From assembly GCA_033725935.1 (NCBI GenBank), contig MU867132.1, positions 62,001 through 126,000 on the forward strand: a stretch of DNA of 64,000 bases. The letters are read 5' to 3'. This stretch comes from Cladorrhinum sp. PSN259. Lineage: Eukaryota > Ascomycota > Sordariomycetes > Sordariales > Podosporaceae. The first letter of the stretch is position 1. Each line of letters starts with the position of its first letter. Below the pieces are notes generated by a model that ran no database searches, was not told the DNA's origin, and saw only the letters and a program-made list of their open reading frames with translations. Position numbers and translations under genes: made by a program. Positions 10,774-22,425 of this stretch are shown here, piece after piece.

Positions 10774-12884
10774 ATGGGCATCCTCACAGCAAAAGATGTC
10801 CTTCAATTCCGAGAACAGTTACAAGTCGCTGTAGTAAAATGCTCGGAAAGATGTCTATATCAATCAGCCAAATGGTATGGCCCGAGCTGAAGCATACAAT
10901 GAAGGGCGTAGCTAATACAGTCTTCCGTATGCATAGGGCTGCTGAACTCCTCGATTCTCTCCCGACACCATCACCAGGTGATTTACTTGCAGCACAAAGT
11001 GCAGAAAAGCCCAACATACACAACGTCTTCGCCCCAAACCTTGATCCGGTAGAGGCTGCCCTCGAGGCGAAAGAACTCAGCAAATACCTGCTCGCCAAAT
11101 CGTTCTTCGACTGCAAAGAGTTCGACCGATGCGCCGCCGTATTCCTCCCTGAATCTCTGCTCGCCGGTCTGTTAGCGAAAGGAAGCGAAAGCGCCTCTCC
11201 GGCAGGGAAGGGCAAGGCGAATGCGCCAGCACCAGAAGTAGCATTGCCGGAAATCAGCCAGAAGAGTTTGTTCTTGGCGTTGTACGCAAAGGTCATATCT
11301 GGCGAGAAGCGGAAGGATGAAGATTCAGAGATGATTATGGGGCCACAGGACTTGGGTATCATCACAAACAAGCAGCTGCTAGTCGTTAGTCGGTTCCTTG
11401 CGAGGTGGTTTTCTGAGCGGAAGCAGGACAACGGCGAGTTCTGCACGAACCAAGGCTTTCTCGAGTACTTATACGGCATGGTATTAGTAAAGGAGAAGAA
11501 CGATGATGCTGCCTTGGAATTTCTCATGCAGAGCGTTCATTTGTTTCCCTGGAACTGGGGTGCATGGCTCGAGATCACAAACCTCGTATCAAGGGTAGAA
11601 CAAGTAAGTTGGAGATATTCCAGTGTCAAAGGAGCCTGTTTACTAACGGAGATTGCATAGCTCAATAAAGTTGCTCCTCATCTACCACAGAACATCATGT
11701 CATTTATCTTTCATGCCCATGCATCGGTCAACCTTTATCAGCAGGCACAACCACTTGCGGCATCATTGAATGACCTTCTTAGCATATTTCCAACTTCCTC
11801 TTTCTTGCTGACATGCAAGGCTTTGCTTAATTATCATTCCAAAGACCTGCTAGCAGCAGAACAGGATTTCAGTCAACTATTGGCGCTTCATCCGCACCGA
11901 CTCGATGCTCTGGACCACTATTCCAACATTTTGTACGTACTTAATCTCCGGCCGAAACTGGCATTTCTGGCACACCTTTGCTCTAGCATCGACAAGTTCC
12001 GCCCTGAATCATGCGTCGTTATCGGTAACTACTATTCGTTGCTCTCACAGCACGAAAAAGCGGTCCAATACTTCAGGCGAGCTCTTACCTTGGATCGCAC
12101 GTGCCTTTCAGCATGGACGCTCATGGGACATGAGTATGTGGAACTCAAAAACACGCATGCGGCGATTGAGTCATATCGGCGGGCAGTAGATGTCAATCGC
12201 AGGGACTACCGCGCGTGGTACGGTTTGGGACAAACTTACGAAGTGCTCGAGATGCACGCATACGCGCTCTGGTACTACAAAAAGGCTGCGGGTCTTAGAC
12301 CATGGGATGGGAAGATGTGGCAAGCGGTTGGTTCGTGTCTCCAAAAGATGGGACAAGAACAAGACGGTATCAAAGCGCTCAAGAGAGCTCTGCTGGCTGA
12401 TAGCTACTACGACACGTCGGCGAGCAGCTTTGGCAGCTCTGGAGACCGAATGGCACAGATGGACCCCGAGGTTTTGTTGCAGATAGCAACAATGTACGAC
12501 CGTCTTGGACAGGAGGATGAAGCGAAAGCCTACATGGAGCTGTGCATGGCCCAGGAAGATGGCGGGGCAGCCAATGCTGAGGCAGCGGGTGGTCTGGGTG
12601 ACTCGTCAGGCATTCATCCTGACTCTCCCGGAGCCGGATCGGATGGAGAGGGTGAAGGAGGTGAAAGGGTTGGGGCCGCGGGTACCGAGGGAACGGGAGT
12701 CACGGTTGCGACGAGCAAGGCACGGATGTGGCTGGCCAAGTACGCCATGCGCGTGGAAGATTACGAAACAGCGAACCGACTCGCGACAGAGCTTTGCCAA
12801 GATGGCGTCGAGGTCGAGGAAGCCAAAGCGCTTATTCGCGAGGCGAGGTCGAGGTTGGAGCTGGGGAACGTGATGGAGAGCTAG
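10774..12884 (+). CDS. Anaphase-promoting complex subunit 8 (Cdc23)
   Basis: A TPR scaffold subunit of the APC/C ubiquitin ligase, acting in the nucleus to destroy securin and cyclins. Exons 10774-10874, 10937-11603 and 11661-12884 give 663 residues. The N-terminal region (RCLYQSAKWAAELL, then LAKSFFDCKEFDRCA) and the long TPR array match the Cdc23 family. Tell-tale TPR text includes DALDHYSNILYVL, VVIGNYYSLLSQHEKAV, AWTLMGHEYVELKN and RAWYGLGQTYEVLEMH. The C-terminus contains an inserted acidic, Gly-rich loop before the last helical repeat. The first stop is at 12882-12884. An alternative splice at 12870 would skip that stop and add about 115 residues (see the next entry). Confidence 0.93.
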
Positions 12885-13271
12885 AGGAAACCGCCGGGCC
12901 TGCAGTACTTTAACCTGTTACAGTTTTTGACTGATAGTCCTGGGGAGGGTAGCAGCAGTGTTGGTGGTGATCGACAAAGAGTGCAACCAGGCCTAAGACC
13001 TCTTCCTCCCCTTCCTCACCGTCCTGTGGTGATCCCCCCTCCTGGATTTTTTGGAGGGCCACCGCTTCCTCAACAAGCAGGGCCTTCCAATGTAGGAAGG
13101 ACAGAGCCGCCTGTTGGTCCGCAAGCACCGACAGGAGGAGTAGACGGCACAGACGAAGATGGCAGCGGCAGCAGCAGCGGTGATGGTCTGGGCAGCGAGA
13201 GGGCTGCCTTTAACAATTTACTAAGGGAATTACAAAGGCGTTCGAGAGGCTCCAACCGGCCACGCCTTTGA
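12870..13271 (+). CDS. Possible alternative C-terminal exon of APC8
   Basis: A GT-AG segment at 12870-12923 (54 bp, GTGATG donor, TTAACC near the acceptor, ends TTACAG) would remove the TAG at 12882. It joins in phase 0 to an open frame at 12924-13271. The added 115 residues are rich in Pro and Gly (PGLRPLPPLPHRPVVIPPP), then acidic, then basic (NNLLRELQRRSRGSNRPRL). The frame has no ATG near its start, so it is unlikely to be a gene of its own. The donor is weak, so both forms may exist, or the frame may simply be 3' UTR. Confidence 0.4.
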
Positions 13272-16235
13272 GATTTAACGTGCACTACATGTTACATTGG
13301 TATGACTTATGACATTGTTGTTGGGATTGGGCAGTTACAAAGACATTATTAGAGCCGCAATCGATATGTTTTATGCTAGCGAACATGTGATTTTTTTTAG
13401 TGTGGCGCATTTGAGACTTGGTCGATAGGAAACAGACAGTAACGGTTGAGAGAGAATGACTAGTCTAGCCGCTGGGTTCTGGACGTGTCCCTCTCAGACT
13501 GTGATAGCGTTGTAAGATTTGAATTTCGGTCCGAAGTGGTCAGGGTGAAACAAACACAAGTCCTCTCTTTTGACAGAGAGTTAAGATAGTGAAACATGGT
13601 GGATTTGCTTCTGTCTTTCTTTTGGTTCCTGCCTATCAGCTATTCCACTCTCTTCTATCTAGATGGGAGGCTTTTCGGGCGATCCGAACTTTATGTCTGA
13701 AATAAGCCGAGTCTTGCGTTCAATGTATCTTCTCTCACCTGAAGCGACCCACCGTTGGGGGTGTTCGGGTATGTGCCGCTCTTGGGCCGCTGGTTGTATG
13801 TACATATGTACACTGTCCGTTGGGATTCTGTGTACCTGCGTGGTGTGGGCGGCCGGGGCACGAGCGGCTGTCATCCGATGTTGGAAGCTTACTCACTTTT
13901 GAGTCAAGCACGGGATTTCCCTGGCTGGTGGTACATAACTGCTAGGCATTGAGCTGGAGTTTTATGAGGGTTATCGAAGTCATACTCTGTGGGATGTATC
14001 TCGAGGTTAAGTTACTGCCATTAAATGGCTCCAAGGATATATATATGTTTTACTGTATAGCATTATTATTATTCGAGTCGTGGATTGCGACGGGAGATAC
14101 AAGTTTCGGTGCCTTGTCCTCCATGGCTGGCCATGTTTCTACAAGGTGGGAGCTGACAGCCAGGGAGCCTGAGAACATACCTGTGTAAAGAGAGCAAATT
14201 TGATCTCACCCCGTCTGCTGAGGAGATAATATTGCTGGCTTCCAGGTTGCCAACATCTAGAACTTGACTGTTTCACAACTTCTCATAGGAATCGCTGATC
14301 AAGGCCCTTGCTTCGGACGAAATTGAAAAACGAAGCTCGGTCGGGAAACAGTTGATGATGGTGACATGATGACGACCCCGCGCCTTCCTATTTGTGAATA
14401 CCTATTTGTGGTTACACTGGCCAACCCTACCCCCTGTGTCCCCCAAAATGTCACCGTGCCGCCAGCCGTGTTTAGCGGCGTGAATCAGGGGTACAGGCAC
14501 ACAGGGCTGATCTTAGTGTGGGGCTAAGAGTTTCCAGTGGAACGGTCCGACTCCCGTCTACTTCGGTTAACATCCTCGAGAACTGACGACGGCAATAGAA
14601 CTTTACCTACCAATCTGGAACAGTTGCGCCTTCCATCTTGGACTGGGAGGGAAGGAATGAATGCAAAGTTCTAATAATTTTTTTGCTTCAAAACCCTGCT
14701 TTCATCCATCCGAGTCATCCGTTGCCCGACCATCTCACTCAGCCTGCTGCTGCATGGCCATGCAGCTTGCTTCTTTGTGTGGCTTGATAACGTGCTCTCA
14801 GGCATTCTGGGTTTTCATGATTTTCTTCGCTTCCCTAACGCAATGGCAGGTTTTGCTTGCCGAGAATGGCGACCTCTTAACCCTCTTCGGACCATGATTC
14901 CGACCGCTTCGCCTCTCCACGCCACATCCAGCCAACCTGTGTCGTCGTGGCACCCCTCAACACCATGAACATTCATCGACCGTGCCTGAAAGCAAGACTG
15001 TGGCCCAGATATCCCCGAGATACAGGAAACGTGGGGACTGCCCGTTAGCTCCTGTTGGGCAATTCCTTGGATCAGTCGACGCCCCCGTTTGGGAATCCTA
15101 ATGGTGTGTTCATTCAGCCTCTCAGGATCGAACACATGTGTTGCATGCTTGGGATGGGAATGGGATGACTGCCAGGTACCCGGCATATCACGTCCAATTT
15201 AACCAATGGCGTTTGCAGTGTGCCTGAGCTCACCGATGCAGCTCGGGTGATTTGCACCGCGAGTGCCGACTCCCATCTTATCCACGCACCTCCCTTGTGT
15301 CAGCCTCACAGCCTGCTTTTTTGCTCTCCTCAGATCCCGACTACCCCGCCGTTGCTTATGGGTTGCTTTTGGGAAAGCAGGATATGGTCACAGCTCCCGG
15401 GTCTGGTTTTAGGTTAGGTTGTCTTGCTAACTACACTTCAAGTGCTTGAAGTGTGTAGATGTGAAGAGGGATTCGACGCTTCGAGTCGTTGCTTCGTGTT
15501 TGATTATCTTATATGGGATGCATCGAAGTTCAACTGCTCAAAGATCCGTGCCTCCGCCTGTTCACCATCTTTGGCCGTTGACGGGCTCTGAGAGCGGCAG
15601 TAGACAGGAAGCAAAGGCTACTTCGGTGACCAGCCCCAACGAGGTGACCTAGGTAGGATGTCTACCTTGCTGGCCCGCAACAGCAGGACGCCGACGCCAC
15701 ATGCGTTCTGCTTCAAGGTTCTTTTCTTGAGATTGGGGTGCGACCTTTTCTGTGACCCGCTCCACATGTAGGGGCCAGCACAATGGCTGGGGTTTGGTCG
15801 GACAATTGGTCAACCCCCTACTGAATGAATAAGAACTGTACATTGATACTGAGCTGAGATGAGCAGAAAGAGAAGCGGTAGAATCTATAAGTCTTGTCTT
15901 CGGCCCCTTTCCATTTCTGCTTCCCTCACTTGCTCCATCTACTCTCTTTTTGAGCCACAGGGTGTAGTCAACTTCAGATTTCACTGGGAACGGCTTGCGC
16001 CACTACCGACGTCCTCAACCCTTTCAAGCTCTATCTACGGCGTCTTTTCAAACCCTGAGAGACAGGACCAAGAGCAAATCTAAGCCATACTCCCACATAC
16101 GAATTCTTTGGTTCCAACGCCCTATCTATACATAATCTCCAGATTTCAGTCCGGTTCTCTCTTTACCCTCTTCAGCCTTTTTGCGTTTGTTTTCTCTACC
16201 ACCTTCACTGAGCAGTCGGCTCCACCACCTTGAAT
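13272..16235. other. Long intergenic region (about 3 kb)
   Basis: The stretch between APC8 and the secreted protein holds only short open frames with no recognisable peptide and no splice-linked series. I find no tRNA, no transposon ends and no strong repeat. The last 400 bp (15840-16235) are C/T-rich, as is common just upstream of highly expressed fungal genes. It may hold a long non-coding RNA, which I cannot show. Confidence 0.5.
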
Positions 16236-16799
16236 ATGCTTCTTCAGTCGGTTCTTCTGTTGGCTGCTTCCATGGCTGTCAACGCAGCCAAAGTTACGTT
16301 CATCAACCAGGATGATGTTCCAAGAACATTGATCTTTACTCCTAGCGTTGCCAATGGTCACCCGTACCTTCCGGATTTGAACGTTGCGCCTTATCAAACC
16401 GTATCCATGGACTTCCCTTGGGACTGGGAGGGCAACTGGTACGCCATCACACAAGGAGCTCCAAGAGAAACCGGTATGCTTGGCGAGGTCAAGTTCGCTG
16501 GGTTCGACGGAATTACATTCTTCGATGTGTCCGGCATTGTTAACGCTGAGGACCACCATAACGTCAAGAAGATGTATCCAGCTCATTCTAAAGAGCCCCA
16601 ATCCGGTTGCGACGTCTTTTGGTGCGCGAATGTTTATTGGCACTCCGAGGACAAGCAGACCCAGGCTACCCGCGAGAATCACCTCATTACCACACTCGGT
16701 GATCGCCCCCAAGACCGCCTCGACGCCTCACGCAGCATCGGCAACAAGTTCAGCAAGTCGGCTCGCGCTGAGCAGGTCGAGGAGACCAAGCAGGAGTAA
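16236..16799 (+). CDS. Small secreted 'DNase1-family' fungal protein
   Basis: A single-exon gene of 187 residues starting at the ATG at 16236. The first 17 residues (MLLQSVLLLAASMAVNA) form a clear signal peptide, so the product is exported to the wall or medium. The body (KVTFINQDDVPRTLIFTP, DFPWDWEGNWYAITQGAP, MLGEVKFAGFDGITFFDVS, SGCDVFWCANVYWH) matches a fungal family usually labelled 'DNase1 protein', with a thaumatin-like beta-sandwich flavour. I see no established nuclease catalytic motif, so the enzymatic name should not be taken literally. Cysteines are few (SGCDVFWC). The tail is charged and probably flexible. The gene stands alone in a gene-poor stretch with a long C/T-rich leader, which suggests strong or condition-dependent expression. 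Confidence 0.75.
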   Translation: MLLQSVLLLAASMAVNAAKVTFINQDDVPRTLIFTPSVANGHPYLPDLNVAPYQTVSMDFPWDWEGNWYAITQGAPRETGMLGEVKFAGFDGITFFDVSGIVNAEDHHNVKKMYPAHSKEPQSGCDVFWCANVYWHSEDKQTQATRENHLITTLGDRPQDRLDASRSIGNKFSKSARAEQVEETKQE

Positions 16800-17280
16800 A
16801 TGACGGCTCTCTTTAGAGATACCGCCCCGAACGACATGAATTCTCGCTTTCTTCTGGCTTGGTAGCGGTTTGGTAACACACGCCCGTACTCTCCAGTCGG
16901 AGAGTTGCTTAGGTAAAGGAGTTTAGGCGTCTTTGCATACACAGAGATGAATTATGACCGGGAGAAGGAGAAATGAAAAAGGGGGATTTGGGATGGGAGA
17001 ACAAAATGCTGTATTGGCTTCTAGGGTTTTATTGCAAAAAGGGACGGGATAAACAGGAGGGATAGTTTGAGTGTCTGTCTCTCAGTGTCAGTGATAACTT
17101 CTTACTGTCCGTTTTGCTTCTTTTATAGATCTGTCTATATATCGGTCTAGATAACTGGTAGTGTGGAGTGTTCCAAATTGCAGCAGATTTTCGCAATTCA
17201 ATTTTCTTTTTCCTCCTGTGGTTTGAACCTATGCACCATCTCTCAGTCAAGCATCTATTCCGGTATGATTTGCCCGGGAT

Positions 17281-17298
17281 GGGGGGGGGGGGGGGGGG
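17281..17298. repeat. Homopolymer G18
   Basis: Eighteen consecutive G immediately left of the first copy of the 113-bp repeat. A C20 run (17510-17529) touches the second copy. Both are probably unreliable. Confidence 0.8.
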
Positions 17299-17300
17299 TT

Positions 17301-17413
17301 CCCATTTTATGCTGCCCTTTGGGTTATATTTTTGTGTATAAAAGATTCCTCAAGCCTGATTAATTTTTTCGAGTTTTGGTATAATTTTGCCGATCTTTTA
17401 TAATTGGTATGTA
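17301..17413 (+). repeat. 113-bp direct repeat, left copy at contig edge
   Basis: Matches 17527-17639 without any indel but with 11 mismatches. In ten of the eleven, the left copy has A for C or T for G. It ends exactly at the first N, as a contig end would. Confidence 0.85.
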
Positions 17414-17423
17414 NNNNNNNNNN
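17414..17423. other. Assembly gap (10 N)
   Basis: A run of ten N, a conventional scaffold spacer of unknown true size. Confidence 0.99.
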
Positions 17424-17529
17424 CCCACTCCCCACCCCCCACCACACCCCCACACCCACAAAACGCACCACCTCGCACCAGCCCCCCGCCCCGCCGGCGC
17501 CGCCCCGCGCCCCCCCCCCCCCCCCCCCC
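17424..17529. repeat. C/A-rich low-complexity block right of the gap
   Basis: About 105 bp almost without T, ending in C20. Composition changes abruptly at both ends, which fits poor base calls at a contig start better than genomic sequence. Confidence 0.6.
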
Positions 17530-17639
17530 ATTTTCTGCTGCCCTTTGGCTTATCTTTGTGTGTAGAAAAGCTTCCTCAAGCCTGATTAATTTTGTCGAGT
17601 TTTGGTATCATTGTGCCGATCTTTGATAATTGGTATGGA
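17527..17639 (+). repeat. 113-bp direct repeat, right copy
   Basis: The second copy of the repeat at 17301-17413. It runs smoothly into the downstream unique sequence, so it is probably the true genomic version. Confidence 0.85.
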
Positions 17640-17968
17640 TTATCATGACCTTACTCTACGGCCCCAAAACTTTATCTTCAAGTCTGATAACTTTAACTTG
17701 CCCTTCTCCCCCCTCTCTCTCATCCAGCTGCCATGTGCCGATGGATCTCAAGAGAATCTTACACATTCCGATATGGTAACACAGATACGGATCCTCAACT
17801 GTTCCAATCCATGTTCTACCCTTATCCCAGGCATCGACTTACCATTAAATCTATCCATCGAGCCAAACCTGGAACCCCCGAAATGTCACCCAAAACATTC
17901 TTTGATTTGCCAGCCTTCCTTTCTATCTATCTGACGCCAGCCTGGCTCGACTCGATTTCTCATTCCAA

Positions 17969-17991
17969 TTTTTTTTTTTTTTTTTTTTTTT
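17969..17991 (+). repeat. Homopolymer T23
   Basis: A run of T in intergenic DNA. Its length is uncertain in any short-read assembly. Confidence 0.8.
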
Positions 17992-18934
17992 GTATCCGAA
18001 ATTCTCTTCCTTAAAAGTCTGATGTTGTGCTATGTATGTACCACCCACCCAAACACCCAAGACCACATACACACCCTAGATCCTGAATAAGTTCCGAAAA
18101 AGTTAACTTTTAGACCCGAACCGCTTGGACAAGTTCTGTCTGGTCTGTCAGTAACTGAACAACCGGGGTGCATGCCTTTCGGATGCAACCCCCCCCCCAA
18201 AAAAAAAGGCAGTTTCATCTTGTTTCTTACGCGTATACAATAGAGCCTCATCGCATCACAAAAAGAAAAAGGAAAAAAAAGACATTAGTCACACCGAGTT
18301 TGGAGACGTACATACATACATTGCATGCAGTTCCTGCAGTTCAAGACAGAAGCACAGCGTCTCATCGGGCCTTTCTTCCCGTCTTCAAGTTTAAGCAGTT
18401 CCGTTACGCTTATACAATCTCGCATATCCCGCTGACGAGTGAGTCCATAAGAATGACAAGTAACAGATTGAATCAAATCTCGTTGAGGGCATAGCGCGCC
18501 ATGCAAGAACAGGGGCAAGCCATGAACTACGTAAAAACGCTGACGACTTATGCGGCCATGACAATGAGAGCCTCATTCTCCAGGCGGTTTACATACCTTA
18601 CATACGCAGAAGTGTATGGATAGACACATCCTTGTTTTCATCTCAGATATACTACCTAAATTGAAGCTTTCTCAGCAGTTAACCACCCAACACATTGCTT
18701 CTTGCTTCTCAATTCCATTTGGTAATGATTATATACAGAGTTTCTCCTAGGCTTTACAACCCAACAACCATTCCTTCGGATTTAACTTGTTTTCTCTATA
18801 GCCACGCCACCTCCTAACCAGAGCAAAACCAGAAGGCTCATCATTACACATTGTAACTAATCCCCAACTCCAAACTGCTTCCCTACAAAGTGACAGTCAA
18901 GAAATCAAATTTACACCAGCATCAAGAAGCGGAT

Positions 18935-21900
18935 CTACCCCTCCCTGATACCACTTTCCGACCCATTCTGCTGTGGTTCTTCCGGTGCTTTCTCGGTAGA
19001 TTTCTTTCCACCACCGTCATCCGACGAGGATGAAGATGGAATGGTCAGCGTGGGCGGTGCTGGAGAAGAAGTAGGCGGCGGGGCCAGTGAAGAAGGCGCG
19101 GGGACGGGCTCAGGCGCTTTCAATACTTGCTTGTTGCCAACGACCTTCAACAAGTAATCTGCCGCATCTTCAAAGCCGTCAATATTGCCCAGGCGGGACT
19201 GGAAGAATTCGACATCGCGTATCATGCTATGAGAACGTTAGTATATTCGCCCCTGCGAGAATGAGGGAAAAGGTGAAAAACACTTACGCCTCCCTCCCAG
19301 CTTCAGTCTCCAGCTCCACCATCTGGTAAGCCGCACCAAACGTATCCTTGTAATTCTTGAACACGGGCATCATGATCATCCTCACGGTCCCTTCGGGTAA
19401 GTGCTTTACCAAATTACGATGTAGAGTTGCCGTTTCCTTAGCCAGCGTCTCCACGTATTCATGAACCCTGGTCGTCGTCGGTGGGTTCCAGCTCAACGCT
19501 TTCAGCTTCCTGACCGCAGCTGCCGCCCGCCCAGTCATGATGTCGACCAGCTTGTCGTAAATATTATTTTGATGCTCCATGAGAGCTCGTCTGACCTTAT
19601 CGAACTCGCCCATGATGGTAGACACCGTCGCTCCCGCACCACAGTGCCGTCGGACAAACTCCCGGACATGGGGAATGATGGCGGCCATAAACGCCAAAGC
19701 CTGTGATGCCAGCGCCAGGTGTTTGGTTGTAATGTTTTTCAGACCAGCAGACCGTGTGGCACCGGCACCCAAAATGAGCTGGGTGCAGCGTGAGTTGAAG
19801 AGTTGGAGATATGAAATAAGGGAAGCTGAGATATCCGACGTCATGGTCGGAATGGCGGCTGTGAGATGCAAGAACTGTGCCATGCCGTTCATGCAAAGGA
19901 CGGCCGAATGGGGGAGCAAGAAGCGCTCACCATCAACAATAGCACATAAAGCAGAGCTCTTCGATTTTGCCCTGGCTCTTGTAGTCCCATTTGTTTGAGT
20001 GGATTCACCAATCTGAGCAGAAAGGGCATCTAGTTTGGAGTCAGGACCGGGCTTAGAGCCCTCTTCGTCAGGCACATCGGGATGTGGAAGCCATATACGT
20101 GTTCCTTCCAACCACGAGGCAGCATCTCTAGTGCTGCTCTCAAGTATTTGGTTAAGGAGCTCAGTATTCTTTTCAATGAAATCGACAGCATCCCACCTAT
20201 CCGACTCCATGCCCTGTGCTAGTTTCTGGTTCTGGGTATCTCCATGAGCTTGAACAAATTCTTTGATATGGCCATTGACGACTGTCTTGAGTGACGTGCC
20301 GCTCCGGCCAGAGATTGCCTCACATTCGTTGGCAAAATGAAGGTTTAGGGTGAAGTATCGTAGGAACCAAAGTAGCTCAAGTCGTTTGCTCTGCTCGGAC
20401 CGAACCCGCAATAGCTTCACAATTTTCTCTTGGGCCACATCCACAGCTTGCCCAAGGAAGTTGGAGATATCAACTGCCCTATGGATTTCTTCCTGTGCCT
20501 CCTGGGCACTCGAAGATCCCGGCCTAGCTGAAATGTTAAGTTGCGGCGACCTGAGAGGTGGAGATCGTAGTCCGGATGGACCCAAGGATTCACCTATAGA
20601 GCTTGCAACATCCAACAGCACTTTGACCTGTGTACTCAGCCTTCTCAAGGCCTCGGTAACTCCAATGTAGATTTTCACCAAAAGCTCCTCGGCATCCTGA
20701 GGTTCAAGAGCGCGCAGGTTTGTGGCCAATGTAATCGACCGATCCTGTTGCGAGCGCTGTCTTCCTCCAGTCCTCGTAGAGGTTGACATAAGCGACTCGT
20801 TATCGTCGTCGTTGGAACTGGGGAGGGGCCTGCGAATAATAGCTCTGATCTCCCGCATTGCTGCCTCCCGATACGCAGTCGCAGCTGCGGTCAGATACTT
20901 GGCCTTCTGAAGGCCCGTTAGACTGGGCACCAGATCTATCCTCAGCACGTCGGTTGCCGCCATATACGACGGGAACACTGAGGAATCCCGACCATGAGGG
21001 ACACGCCCACGATTAGAAGCGCTGCTCCAGCGCATAAGAACCTCCTGAGTGGATACCTGCTCAACATGACTTCGAAGATCTGAGAGCAAGGTGTTGAGGA
21101 ACCTCGTCTCGTATGTCTTGCCTATGCGTAGTCGAAGTGTATCAAGGTCGCTGCTAACGCCCTGGAGGGCCGTGGCACCCCTTAGATCTATCAAGTTCAT
21201 CCCATAGTAGCTGGCATCATCCGGCATCCCACCTTCGATGACGATCTCCAAAGTGTCTATGTTTTCAAGGGCATCATTGACTTCGCCTACATCCACCAAA
21301 GACTCGCATACAGCAACGCCGTCTACTACCCTCCTCAGCTGCATGACGGCGTCCTGAAGCTGTTTTACGTTTTCTCTTCTTCGTCGTTGTTGAACAATGT
21401 GAAGACCTCCGGTGGCAATCTCTCCATCGAGTGCCTCAAGCTCTTTTCTCAGCGTTCGAATTCTATCCACTGAATCTGCGGCTTCGGAATGCAGTTCTCG
21501 TAGGGAGCCAAGCGCGCTGAAGAATGTCATCGATGCCGTGGAAATGGACTGAATAAGGTGCCATTCAATTGTGTCCATATACCAAGAGAGCTTTTCCTGG
21601 AGAATAGCGTTTGTCGCCAATGCTTTTCGTGGTGCTGCAGCCTGACCGTTACCCACCCCCTTTTCGTCACTCCCTGGCACGGGTCTGACTACTTCTGATC
21701 TTTCGCTGACAACGTCAAATGTTCGCGGATTCTCTAGATGGAAATCATCGTCGAAATAGACGGCCGGTACAGTGGACAATGGCGGGGGACCTTGTGTCTG
21801 CCTGTTTCTAAGACCTGAACTTGACCGGCGAGGTAGTGTTGGGGAATCTATCGAGGACAAGGAGGTAATGGAAGCGGTCGAAGTCCGTCTCGATGAAACC

Positions 21901-22344
21901 CCAGGCCTCCTTGCAGGGCGCAAATGACCCTCGTCTATGGTCCCGGGAAGGTCGTCCGGTTTGATACTTCTGCGGTGCGATTGCGAGGCGATTGCATTTG
22001 CGTTTTCGTCCTCCTCGGCCTGGATCCTCCGGAGCTGCTCGTACAAAGCGCCTACTTGAGAAAGATATCCTTTAAATTCGGAGGCCTCCACATGTGGTAC
22101 ATTCGTAAGCGTTACTGGGGGGATATCTCGATTTGTTGGGGGTTTATGTGCGGTCGAGGAGGGAGCTGAGGTGTGTGGCAGAAGTCCTGTTCGTACGATG
22201 GGTGGTTGCAGTAGCGTCGAAATCGCATTCTGGCCCGACTCGAAAACGGCGGAACTGGCCCAACCCGCCGAGGCGTCCAAAGAGCCGCCCACCGAGACAA
22301 TGGAACTAGCTGTTGAATCTCGTCGATGATGGGGGCGTTGTGGG
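18935..22344 (-). CDS. VPS54, subunit of the GARP tethering complex
   Basis: GARP tethers endosome-derived vesicles at the trans-Golgi. The main exon is 19288-22344 (minus strand) and the last exon is 18935-19226, joined by a 61-bp intron with a GTAAGT donor. About 1,100 residues result, as expected. Family hallmarks include SGQNAISTLLQPPIVRTGLL near the N-terminus, the GGLHIVQQRRRRENVKQL coiled coil and LIDLRGATALQGVSSDL. The C-terminal Vps54-like domain shows KHLALASQALAFMAAIIPHV and VREFVRRH. The tail after the last exon junction is Pro/Ser-rich. The reading frame stays open upstream of 22292 through HHRRDSTASSIVS, so the start lies in a small 5' exon. An ATG at 22425 with an 11-bp exon (22415-22425) fits the phase but has a poor donor (GTGCCC). 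Confidence 0.9.
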
Positions 22345-22425
22345 CTATGCGGTCCTTTCCTTCAAGCTGTTAGCTGTTGGCTCGAGACTTGAGTCCCAGC
22401 GGAAACAGGGGCACATCGCACCCAT

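Larger units (their letters stand above)
16800..18934. other. Gene-free region containing the assembly gap
   Basis: About 2.1 kb between the secreted protein and the end of VPS54. It holds a G run, a C run, a 10-N gap, a 113-bp direct repeat and a T23 run. No gene is supported. An apparent open frame across the Ns is not credible. Confidence 0.6.

Noticed and set aside
13272..16235. A missed gene in the 3-kb intergenic stretch
   Set aside because: The short frames do not link through plausible introns and none shows a known motif.
16236..16799. True DNase I activity for the 'DNase1-family' secreted protein
   Set aside because: The name is inherited from family labels; no DNase I catalytic His/Asp/Glu pattern can be seen and the fold looks thaumatin-like.
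17387..17626. Open frames running through the N gap
   Set aside because: They depend on Ns and on a low-quality C-rich block, so they are not evidence of a gene.
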